A stretch of 5,881 nt of DNA from Gammaproteobacteria bacterium (lineage in GTDB: Bacteria; Pseudomonadota; Gammaproteobacteria; Acidiferrobacterales; Acidiferrobacteraceae). A model generated the notes under the pieces. That model was not told the origin of the DNA. It saw only the letters and a program-made list of their open reading frames with translations, and did no database searches. The translations under genes and the position numbers were made by a program. This document shows, piece after piece, positions 1 through 5,464 of this stretch (position 1 is its first letter; every line of letters starts with the position of its first letter). Location: assembly GCA_028064935.1 (NCBI GenBank), contig JAPTWT010000029.1, positions 1 to 5,881 of the forward strand. Direction: 5' to 3'.

Positions 1-138
1 GCCGCAGAGGGCATGAATGCCCAGATCCAACTCCTCAAAGCCAACGCCCGCGGCTATCGGAATTTTACCCAATATCGCATCGCGATTCTCTTTCATTGCG
101 GGAAGCTTGACCTCTATCCGGCGGGGTGCCCGTCATGA
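1..138 (+). CDS. ISL3-family transposase, C-terminal fragment
   Basis: Frame 1 is open from the window edge to the TGA at 136-138, giving 45 residues of a protein whose start lies upstream. The fragment contains an E-G-M-N segment, then K-A-N-A-R-G-Y-R-N and a final I-L-F-H-C-G-K-L-D-L-Y-P block. This is the conserved C-terminal signature of ISL3 (DDE) transposases, where the last catalytic glutamate region is followed by an RGYRN/RGFRN helix and a terminal FHCGxLDLYP-like motif. The protein would catalyse cut-and-paste movement of the element. The stop lies only 9 bases from the inner edge of the inverted repeat, as expected. Whether the element is intact cannot be judged from this fragment. 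Confidence 0.85.
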   Translation, partial: AAEGMNAQIQLLKANARGYRNFTQYRIAILFHCGKLDLYPAGCPS

Positions 139-147
139 GACTTTTAT

Positions 148-176
148 GGGCTACCCACACGAAACCCGGAAGAGCC
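148..176 (+). repeat. right terminal inverted repeat of the ISL3 element
   Basis: These 29 bases, read on the minus strand, start GGCTCTTCCGGGTTT and continue into the element. The GGCTCTTC start is characteristic of ISL3-family ends. The repeat lies directly after the transposase stop and before an A-rich stretch that looks like a target site. The inner boundary is approximate because the partner repeat is not in the window. Confidence 0.6.
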
Positions 177-301
177 AAAAGAAAATGGTTTAAATTTTCG
201 CTATGTTGAATGACACTCTATCCGTTGGGGTTGTCTGCGAATACGAAATAGGGAATTATGGAGCTCTGGTTCGGAACTCAATGCTGGGTAAAGCGGTGGT
301 G

Positions 302-330
302 TAGAATTCATGACGATAACGCCTTGGCGT
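302..330 (+). promoter_or_regulatory. possible promoter -10 and operator-like dyad ahead of the conjugation operon
   Basis: The leader between the ISL3 end (176) and the first gene (363) contains no convincing gene. Within it, TAGAAT at 302-307 matches the sigma-70 -10 consensus at five of six positions, but no good -35 box lies at the right distance. A second, weaker option is TTGTCT at 231-236 with AATTAT at 254-259 after a 17-base spacer. Just downstream of the TAGAAT box, ACGCC-TT-GGCGT at 319-330 forms a short perfect dyad. Its 2-base loop is too tight for a good RNA hairpin, so it would fit a DNA operator near the transcription start. All of this is weak pattern evidence. Confidence 0.25.
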
Positions 331-362
331 CTCTGGTAAATATTCAACAGACGGAGGTACGC

Positions 363-512
363 ATGTCTCACGACGACGAAAAACCTGACGGTAAGCCGAT
401 TCACCCGGGCCAGTCCCAACGGCCAGATAATGTCCCTCCGGGCCCGCCGGGCGAGATACCGCCAGGTAAACCGCGGGCGCCGCAGGTTCCTGGCCACCGC
501 CCGGTTGGGTGA
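363..512 (+). CDS. 49-residue Pro/Gly-rich peptide ending in Val-Gly; candidate protein modifier
   Basis: This ATG is chosen over an in-frame ATG at 258 because GGAGGT at 353-358 lies four bases before it and the upstream extension has no ribosome binding site. The 49-residue product has 14 prolines and 7 glycines and no Leu, Phe, Tyr, Trp or Cys, so it cannot form a beta-grasp ubiquitin fold and should be disordered. Its N-terminus is acidic (D4, D5, E6, D9). Residues 25-35 hold three PPG triplets, and the chain ends H-R-P-V-G. Its TGA (510-512) overlaps the ATG of the E2-E1 gene by one base, so the two are probably translationally coupled. I do not recognise the family. Position, size and the exposed C-terminal glycine suggest the substrate or modifier activated by the neighbouring E1 domain, loosely like Pup. 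A regulatory leader peptide is the main alternative. Confidence 0.7.
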   Translation: MSHDDEKPDGKPIHPGQSQRPDNVPPGPPGEIPPGKPRAPQVPGHRPVG

Positions 513-2272
513 TGGCTTGGTGGTTTGAGAAAGACCAAGAGCGCCTGAAGTTCGAGCTTCAGGCGTTGGCGGATTCCGGATTCCTTTATTCTGTCACCGA
601 CGATGGAAAGGAATCCGGCGTATATCGGCTTCTGATTGACTATCGGGACTGGGAGGATGACCGAGACCCTGGGCACTTATATTGCCTAACGGCGATCTTT
701 CCTCCCAACTACCCAGCGTTTCCGTTCGAGATATTGGCCCCAGAGTTTCCTCCAGGGATCCACATCAATCCAAGCAATGGTTTGTGCCTACTTCAGGATG
801 CCGGTAATAGCTGGGATGGCTCTCGTGACTACCTTGCCGCGTTTCTGCTTTGTCAGGTAAAAAACATCCTTCGTGCACATCGAGGCGACAAGACGGTTCT
901 CGAGGCTCAGGAAGGTTTGCGACAAAGCGGTTATGTCCCGTATTGTCCTGGGAGCGCCATGTTAGTCGGTGACTGGGAAGTGCCACCCGGTGTTGACCAC
1001 GGTCATTTTCGTTGGCGTCGGTTCCCGGGCGATCCGCCTAATCGTATTATTCGCGGTGCCGTGACGCACCTTCAAACGGCCGACCATGATCTTATCGGCC
1101 AATTGGCCATCGGGAATTTCTGGACGAATTGGCTTCAGAATACCGCTGAACTATCTGGTCGGTGGGTGCGTCTTCCTGAAATACCAAAAGGCGCTGACCC
1201 GTTGGCCGAAGCGCGCGCCGCCTGGCCAGACATTGCAAATATAGTCTCTTTTCCCGATCTGGTCGGTTTGTTAATCCCGGAGGAGAAAGACAAGGGCGGG
1301 GCACTAATTGATAATTGGGTTTTTGTGCTCCGGGTGAACGTGGGACCCATCGTGCAGGCAGGCCAGCGAATTATGTCCACTTTTTTTGTACGAGCCGAAC
1401 AGTTCTCGAAGGATACCAGGTGGAGTAGGGCGCCGCGCGCGATCCCCATTAATGTCAAGAAGGTGCTTATGGTCGGCCTCGGAGCTATTGGAGGGCCGTT
1501 GGCGTGGCAGTTGGCGCGGGCAGGGATTGGCGATCTTCGGTGCGTAGACTATGACTCTGTACAGATCGGCAACCTCCCGCGTTGGTTATACGGTATGGCG
1601 ACGATCGGCGATAGCAAGGCCAGTTCCGTCGCGGCGAACCTGCAGCTCAATTACCCACCGTTGCGCGCAGAAGCTATTGAATACTGCATCGGGTCGATAA
1701 ATTCGCATCCTGATATTGTCGGCCGATTCATGGCGGCCTTGAATGAAGTGGATATTATCGTCGATGCCTCCGCGGAGCTATCGGTGAATCGATATCTGGA
1801 GGGGCTGGCGCGAGAAAAAAGAGTCCCTTATGTGTGGGCGTACGGTTCCAATGGTGGTTGGGGCGGAGTGGTTGGTCGAATTGTTCCAGGGCACACCAGC
1901 GGCTGCTACGAGTGTTTCCGCTATTGGATGTTCGATGCGGTCAATGCATTGAAGGAAGGCAGACCGAGTCCGGAAGGGGCAATTAAACCGCCGCCGACGG
2001 AAGACCTTCCTGAAGTACAGCCGGTCGGATGCTTCCACCCGACCTTCCGTGGTACTGGTTTTGATATGGACCAGGTGTCGCAAATGGCGGCAAGACTGGT
2101 AGTGGCCACCCTTTGTTTGGATGCACCTTCCGAATCGGACAGTTATCCAAACTTCCCCTGGGACGTCGCCGTACTGTCCCAATGGGACCCCGAGACCGGT
2201 TTGCCTACGGTGCCGGACTGGATCACATATTCCCTTCGACGCCACCCCAAGTGCCAACATCATGACGAGTGA
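512..2272 (+). CDS. E2-E1 fusion protein (ubiquitin-conjugating-like domain plus ThiF-type adenylating domain), Cap2-like
   Basis: This 586-residue cytosolic protein should activate the C-terminus of a small protein as an acyl-adenylate and pass it through cysteines to a target. Residues 1 to about 150 are E2-like: F-P-P-N-Y-P-A-F-P-F, then H84-I-N86, then G-L-C92-L with a tryptophan nine residues later, so C92 is the expected E2 cysteine. Residues 150-300 are an unassigned linker region. From about 310 comes the E1/ThiF domain: nucleotide-binding G-L-G-A-I-G-G starting at 322, V-D346-Y-D348, N-L-P-R-W, and D-S-K-A. A C465-Y-E-C468 pair and G-C507-F-H-P-T-F-R-G-T-G-F-D follow; C507 is the likelier E1 catalytic cysteine (family pattern, inferred). 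A canonical second CxxC zinc pair is not visible. ATG 512 overlaps the previous stop (TGATG); a GTG at 509 is possible but less likely. The domain order matches Cap2 of type II CBASS, yet no CD-NTase gene is present here. Confidence 0.92.
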   Translation: MAWWFEKDQERLKFELQALADSGFLYSVTDDGKESGVYRLLIDYRDWEDDRDPGHLYCLTAIFPPNYPAFPFEILAPEFPPGIHINPSNGLCLLQDAGNSWDGSRDYLAAFLLCQVKNILRAHRGDKTVLEAQEGLRQSGYVPYCPGSAMLVGDWEVPPGVDHGHFRWRRFPGDPPNRIIRGAVTHLQTADHDLIGQLAIGNFWTNWLQNTAELSGRWVRLPEIPKGADPLAEARAAWPDIANIVSFPDLVGLLIPEEKDKGGALIDNWVFVLRVNVGPIVQAGQRIMSTFFVRAEQFSKDTRWSRAPRAIPINVKKVLMVGLGAIGGPLAWQLARAGIGDLRCVDYDSVQIGNLPRWLYGMATIGDSKASSVAANLQLNYPPLRAEAIEYCIGSINSHPDIVGRFMAALNEVDIIVDASAELSVNRYLEGLAREKRVPYVWAYGSNGGWGGVVGRIVPGHTSGCYECFRYWMFDAVNALKEGRPSPEGAIKPPPTEDLPEVQPVGCFHPTFRGTGFDMDQVSQMAARLVVATLCLDAPSESDSYPNFPWDVAVLSQWDPETGLPTVPDWITYSLRRHPKCQHHDE

Positions 2273-2768
2273 GTTGGTCGATGAGTTATTGTGGCTTCCG
2301 GAACCCCTACAACAGGAACAGATCCTGACGGATATTGCGACTCATCACCCGAACGAAACGGGCGGAATGTTGTTGGGGTATGTAAACGGCAACCAGAGGG
2401 TTGTCACGGCGCTTATCGGCGCTGGACCAAATGCGGAGCACGAACAGTACCGCATGTTGCCGGATAATGGATATCAACAGGCGATGTTGCGGGAGCACTT
2501 CGAAAACACGAACGGTCGGGAGTCCTTTCTTGGTGAGTGGCATTCCCACCCAGAATCGGCGCCCATAATGAGCTGGACAGATCGTAGAACCTTGCACCGC
2601 GTTACCACGCGAGGAAAGCATCTTCCGGCTTTGCCAGTGATGATGATTGCGGGTGTCGAGACCGGCGACCAGGAGCTATCGTTTCGAGTCTATCGGCGAC
2701 GAGATATGTTGCGTCGAATGTGGCTAGACGAGCGTCACTTCGTTGAGATGTCCATTCAGTTATTTTAG
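2262..2768 (+). CDS. JAB/JAMM-family metallopeptidase (Prok-JAB, Cap3-like deconjugase)
   Basis: This 168-residue protein carries a complete zinc-peptidase JAMM signature: E32 in N-E-T-G-G-M-L-L-G, then H94-S-H96-P with S104 and D107. The spacing from the second histidine to the aspartate is exactly ten residues, as in active JAMM enzymes (E...HxHx10D). Such enzymes cut isopeptide or peptide bonds after a modifier's C-terminal glycine. In CBASS, Cap3 removes the conjugate made by Cap2. The start at 2262 overlaps the E2-E1 stop by 11 bases and has no clear ribosome binding site, so re-initiation by ribosomes leaving the upstream gene is likely. An in-frame ATG at 2121 would add 47 residues from inside the upstream gene with no JAB similarity, and I rejected it. 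Because the small peptide already ends in Gly, the expected job is deconjugation, not precursor maturation (inference). Confidence 0.92.
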   Translation: MTSELVDELLWLPEPLQQEQILTDIATHHPNETGGMLLGYVNGNQRVVTALIGAGPNAEHEQYRMLPDNGYQQAMLREHFENTNGRESFLGEWHSHPESAPIMSWTDRRTLHRVTTRGKHLPALPVMMIAGVETGDQELSFRVYRRRDMLRRMWLDERHFVEMSIQLF

Positions 2769-2883
2769 ACGAAACACGCAGAATATTCTGTCAACTGGAC
2801 TGCATGGTGCGTCTTCTGGTGTATTGAGCACGAGGGAATAGGGGCGCGAGGCAATTCGTAAAAGTAGCCATGCGGACATGCGC

Positions 2884-2912
2884 CTGTTATTGTTGTATGG
2901 TTTACTGATAAT
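2884..2912 (+). promoter_or_regulatory. possible promoter for the second gene cluster
   Basis: The 236-base gap between the JAB stop (2768) and the next start (3005) is the longest break inside the presumed defence region and contains no convincing gene. GATAAT at 2907-2912 matches the -10 consensus at five of six positions. CTGTTA at 2884-2889 lies 17 bases upstream and matches the -35 consensus at only three of six. If real, this drives 3005-4724 separately from the conjugation operon. Confidence 0.3.
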
Positions 2913-3004
2913 GCGACACCGGGAAGTCGAGGCACTCGGCGCCGACCTTGTTTCAAGGGCGCGGAGCGATTCGGCGAGAAAGGCCAACCAAAAGAGGAGA
3001 GGAC

Positions 3005-3337
3005 ATGAGCAAGGAATCTGCCGCAGGCGCAAGTGCTGCTATTATGTTAACCGTTCAGGACATCGACAAAATTCTTACCGGAGAGAACCTTAAAATATCC
3101 GGCCCCAAGCGAGAAGCTCTGAGACAGAAGATACAGGCTGCTCTTATCAAGTCCTCGCGCTCCTGGTACAAGAAAGGCTTTAACCGTGGTCATAAGGAGG
3201 CATTCCGAGAGTATAAGGCGCACAAACAGGTGCCCGATGTTCTGATGGCGGAAGTGGAACGTGAGTTTGTGCCGAACACAAAACGCCGTGTACCGTTGAA
3301 GTCAACGCTTAGCAAGGCGTTCCGCGAGAAGGCTTAA
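3005..3337 (+). CDS. small basic protein of unknown function (110 aa)
   Basis: I do not recognise this protein. The ATG at 3005 is chosen because AGAGGAG at 2993-2999 sits five bases before it; an open extension back to about 2948 has only a non-ATG start and no matching signal. The product has a short Ala/Ser-rich N-terminus, a probable helical segment (residues about 16-50) rich in Lys, Ile and Leu, then a strongly basic and aromatic stretch S-W-Y-K-K-G-F-N-R-G-H-K-E-A-F and a Lys/Arg-rich tail with K-R-R-V-P-L-K-S. It has no signal peptide, membrane segment or cysteine. The charge suggests nucleic-acid or acidic-protein binding, but that is inference. It is followed after 67 bases by the 323-residue gene on the same strand, so it may be a partner or regulator of that protein, for example an antitoxin-like companion. 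This is unproven. Confidence 0.7.
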   Translation: MSKESAAGASAAIMLTVQDIDKILTGENLKISGPKREALRQKIQAALIKSSRSWYKKGFNRGHKEAFREYKAHKQVPDVLMAEVEREFVPNTKRRVPLKSTLSKAFREKA

Positions 3338-3404
3338 AAGGTCTATGACTCGGAGGATAGGCCCTTCTTGCGGTAAAGCTTGTGTGTAACGAAGGAACGC
3401 AGAT

Positions 3405-4376
3405 ATGGGCGACGCCGATGAGTTGACAAAAGTGTTCTTGGCGGATGTCGAGCGTATAGCTGACGATTTTATCGAGTGTTTCGGTCTCGCATTTACAAAA
3501 GACGTGCCGAGCCTCTCCTGCTCTCTATACCGATGGCTGGAGTTTGTTCATCTGAGGTATGTTGAGCCGATACCGAGGTCGATACATTTCTCAAGAGGGT
3601 TCTGGCGGCGTGTGCCAGGCAGCGAAAGGCTTGCGGTAGACCACTTTGTCCATCACGTAATGCAGGGCGAAGACATTAACCCATATCAAGGCAAAGGGCT
3701 GTCGCGGCACGACATCAGCGGCCGAAAGCAAGCGACTAGGACAGACCTCTTGTTGGCTGATTTTGGTATCCACCATTTTCATCTCACGGATAAGGTCATT
3801 CCGTTAGGGCGCGCTTATTCCCAGCGCTCGAACTGGATGCTTTTTGCGGTGGTACGCAAAAATGCCCTGCTGTGTGTCGATGTGCAACGGCATCCGAGAG
3901 GAGAAGGTTTCGCCCAAAAGGGCGTGCTGGAAATCGCCATAAAAAATTGGCCGCAGGCCTTTGCGCAATACGAAGCCAAGGGTGTGACGGGCGGGGACTG
4001 GAGCCCGGCAGAGATTGACCACATGCGGAAGCACGGTGGCAATATGCTTCACAAGATAGGGTCGCGCGTGTACGGATGTCTCGGCGGCGGCCTTACCTCA
4101 GCTGGAACACCTCTACTGGTTCACAAGATATCTGACTGCATCCAGCGGGAGATTGAGGATTTGGCGCGGCAATTCGTGGACCCGCAGGGCGCCCCGGCCA
4201 AACTCCGCCGTGATGATGGTATACTCAACCCGAATTTTCACGTCGTTCTCACGCCAGAAGGGGCAGCCGTGCACGAGGAATCTGTCCGCACAGGTTGGCC
4301 ACTTTCAGGGTGGCCGGGGATAGTGTTACTGGCGCCACAGTGGGCTATCGCGCGGCTTGCGGCGTCAGCACAATAA
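3405..4376 (+). CDS. uncharacterised protein with an NPY...GIHHFHL motif (323 aa), possible effector
   Basis: The ATG at 3405 has AAGGA at 3392-3396 eight bases upstream. The product is soluble, with no signal peptide or clear membrane segment. Residues 91-127 hold the most conserved-looking part: I-N-P-Y-Q-G-K-G-L, then about 20 residues on, T-D-L-L-L-A-D-F-G-I-H123-H124-F-H126-L. This is followed by a strand-like L-F-A-V-V segment and a V-L-E-I-A-I-K-N-W-P stretch, and further on Y223-G-C-L-G-G-G-L-T-S-A-G-T. I remember a similar order (NPY..KGL, then DWGIHHLHL, then a TGPLLF strand and NWP) in uncharacterised bacterial proteins near defence genes, but I cannot name a family. The clustered histidines could be catalytic or metal-binding, and a nuclease-like role is possible but unproven. 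It sits between the small basic gene and a 106-residue gene on the same strand, which suggests one transcription unit. Confidence 0.8.
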   Translation: MGDADELTKVFLADVERIADDFIECFGLAFTKDVPSLSCSLYRWLEFVHLRYVEPIPRSIHFSRGFWRRVPGSERLAVDHFVHHVMQGEDINPYQGKGLSRHDISGRKQATRTDLLLADFGIHHFHLTDKVIPLGRAYSQRSNWMLFAVVRKNALLCVDVQRHPRGEGFAQKGVLEIAIKNWPQAFAQYEAKGVTGGDWSPAEIDHMRKHGGNMLHKIGSRVYGCLGGGLTSAGTPLLVHKISDCIQREIEDLARQFVDPQGAPAKLRRDDGILNPNFHVVLTPEGAAVHEESVRTGWPLSGWPGIVLLAPQWAIARLAASAQ

Positions 4377-4403
4377 TAAGCGGGCGAGACTGGGGAGGAC
4401 GGC

Positions 4404-4724
4404 ATGGGACAAAGGGAGTTCGGTGTCGCCCAGAATACGGGCACTGCGTATGAACGCACCGCGGGGCAATGGGTTGAAGTGTGGCCGACCCCTATGGTGT
4501 CGACGGCTGTGTTCCTTGAAGGGGAGCAGAAACCTCCTGCGTCCATGCCCGACCTTTCCCATGATATGGGCCAAAAAGACCACATATTCAGAGAAGATAG
4601 CTTCGATGCAACCACGCGGATTCGAAGAGGGCGGTTTTATAAGTGGGCTGGATGGAGTCAGCCGGAGACAATCGGACCGGGTAACTACTCACCCCCTCCG
4701 GCATTAACGATACAAGATACTTGA
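4404..4724 (+). CDS. hypothetical protein (106 aa), C-terminus possibly broken
   Basis: A strong ribosome binding site (GGGGAGG at 4392-4398) lies five bases before the ATG, and the gene starts 27 bases after the upstream stop, so this is probably a real, co-transcribed gene. I do not recognise it. A W-V-E-V-W-P-T-P segment near residue 23 and F-D-A-T-T-R-I-R-R-G-R-F-Y-K-W-A-G-W-S-Q-P near residues 67-87 look like folded protein. After S-Q-P-E-T the sequence turns into I-G-P-G-N-Y-S-P-P-P, which looks less natural. In a neighbouring frame the same DNA reads R-V-T-T-H-P-L-R-H before a stop, so a small indel or a junction with the following GC-rich segment may have damaged the end. It could also be an intact short protein. 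The stop lies at the composition break before the methylase. Confidence 0.5.
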   Translation: MGQREFGVAQNTGTAYERTAGQWVEVWPTPMVSTAVFLEGEQKPPASMPDLSHDMGQKDHIFREDSFDATTRIRRGRFYKWAGWSQPETIGPGNYSPPPALTIQDT

Positions 4725-4749
4725 CAGTATAGGCCCTTGACGCTACGCT
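4721..4749 (+). promoter_or_regulatory. possible sigma-70 promoter ahead of the DNA methylase
   Basis: TTGACA at 4721-4726 is a perfect -35 hexamer. TACGCT at 4744-4749 lies 17 bases downstream and matches the -10 consensus at three of six positions. The 60-base gap to the methylase start at 4785 is otherwise empty. A TCCCT (4750-4754) / AGGGA (4763-4767) dyad follows. CCCTC at 4751-4755 can also pair with GAGGG at 4771-4775, the edge of the G-rich ribosome binding site, which could mask it. The -35 box overlaps the end of the preceding short gene. Confidence 0.35.
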
Positions 4750-4784
4750 TCCCTCCCATGTAAGGGACTTGAGGGGGGAGTGCG

Positions 4785-5450
4785 ATGGGGGCGTATTTCG
4801 GATCCAAGGCGACATCAGGATTATGCCAGGCGATCATCGCCCTCATGCCGCCCCATGACACCTATATCGAGACCCATCTCGGCGGCGGGGCGATCATGAA
4901 GCGTAAAGCCCCGGCACGGCGTAACATCGGCATCGACCGCGATGAGCGCGCGCTGGAGAGGTTCGCGTGCGATTATCCGGTGGAACTCGTGCCCGGCTGC
5001 GCCCACCGGTTCCTGACCGAGTTTGCGTATCAGGGCCGGGAGCTCGTCTACTGCGACCCCCCGTACCTCCACGCGACCCGCACCTCGAAGCGGCGCTACC
5101 GCTATGAGTACGAGGAATCCGACCACATCGCGCTGCTCACGTTACTCAAAACCCTCCCGTGTTCTGTAATCCTCTCCGGCTACCCCTCGGCACTGTACGA
5201 TGAGGCGCTTCCCGACTGGCAGAGCCTGGAGCTCCAGGTGATGAACCAGGGCGGGGTGCGCACCGAGAAGCTGTGGTTCAACTTTCACCCCGATCGGGTG
5301 CATTGGGTGCGCTATGCGGGCAAGAACCACACCCACCGCCAGATGATCAAGCGCAAGGCCGAGAACTGGGGGCGACGCTACCAGGCCCTGCCGGCAGCCG
5401 AGCGCCTGGCGGTGCTCGCGGCCCTCTTGGCCGTCGAGGCCGACGGGTAG
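4785..5450 (+). CDS. orphan D12-class DNA adenine N6-methyltransferase
   Basis: This 221-residue protein should transfer a methyl group from S-adenosylmethionine to adenine N6 in DNA. It starts G-A-Y-F-G-S-K, like the R-Y-x-G-S-K opening of Dam-like enzymes. It has the cofactor-binding segment Y-I-E29-T-H-L-G-G-G-A at 27-36 (a variant of the usual F-x-P-F-x-G-x-G), G-I-D51-R-D at 49-53, and the catalytic D91-P-P-Y94 motif preceded by V-Y-C. A second strand V-I-L-S-G-Y follows. At 221 residues it is shorter than E. coli Dam (about 278), with little room for a large target-recognition domain. No restriction enzyme gene is nearby, so it looks like a solitary phage- or transposon-type methylase. 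A G-rich ribosome binding site (4771-4780) lies four bases before the ATG. The gene is visibly more GC-rich than those before it and ends 14 bases before a transposase gene. Confidence 0.9.
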   Translation: MGAYFGSKATSGLCQAIIALMPPHDTYIETHLGGGAIMKRKAPARRNIGIDRDERALERFACDYPVELVPGCAHRFLTEFAYQGRELVYCDPPYLHATRTSKRRYRYEYEESDHIALLTLLKTLPCSVILSGYPSALYDEALPDWQSLELQVMNQGGVRTEKLWFNFHPDRVHWVRYAGKNHTHRQMIKRKAENWGRRYQALPAAERLAVLAALLAVEADG

Positions 5451-5464
5451 CCGCCCGGTCACCC

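Larger units (their letters stand above)
1..176 (+). mobile_element. right end of an ISL3-family insertion sequence
   Basis: The first 176 bases read as the 3' part of an ISL3-type insertion sequence: the end of its transposase, a short non-coding tail and the terminal inverted repeat. Read from the outer edge inwards on the minus strand, the element begins GGCTCTTCCGGGTTT, which is the usual style of ISL3-family ends. The first eight bases outside it (177-184, aaaagaaa) would be the target duplication, since ISL3 elements usually make 8-bp duplications. The left end lies outside the window, so the duplication cannot be confirmed. The family call is inferred from remembered family features. 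Confidence 0.75.

Noticed and set aside
258..362. In-frame upstream extension of the small peptide to an ATG at 258
   Set aside because: There is no ribosome binding site before 258, the added residues are of a different, Trp/Cys-containing character, and GGAGGT sits ideally before the ATG at 363.
2121..2261. In-frame 47-residue N-terminal extension of the JAB protein
   Set aside because: It lies wholly inside the E1 coding region, where the E1 frame is clearly the real one, and JAB domains normally begin close to the 2262 start.
1778..2263. 161-codon minus-strand frame opposite the E1 domain
   Set aside because: The + strand here carries recognisable ThiF-family motifs; the antisense product has no recognisable features.
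2779..2790. Perfect 12-base palindrome CAGAATATTCTG just after the JAB stop
   Set aside because: About one such palindrome is expected by chance in a window of this size, it has no loop or T-tract to act as a terminator, and it is not repeated elsewhere.
2869..2882. Tandem CATGCG repeats as a possible binding site or array
   Set aside because: There are only two 6-base copies eight bases apart, with no further copies; too little to support a repeat or operator call.
2878..3093. 71-codon + strand frame between the JAB gene and the basic protein
   Set aside because: It overlaps the better-supported gene at 3005 in another frame, is dominated by Arg/Lys from GC-rich shadow reading, and has no ribosome binding site.
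3338..3404. Imperfect hairpin AAGGTCTA ... TAGGCCCTT as a terminator between the basic gene and the 323-residue gene
   Set aside because: The stem has mismatches and is not followed by a T-run, so it does not support transcription termination.
4238..4615. 125-codon minus-strand frame across the 4376/4404 junction
   Set aside because: It covers the ends of two + strand genes that have good ribosome binding sites, and its product is Ser/Cys-rich without a domain pattern.
3357..4738. 10-base direct repeat ATAGGCCCTT at 3357-3366 and 4729-4738
   Set aside because: Several 10-base repeats are expected by chance in about 5.9 kb, and the copies are not at matching structural positions.
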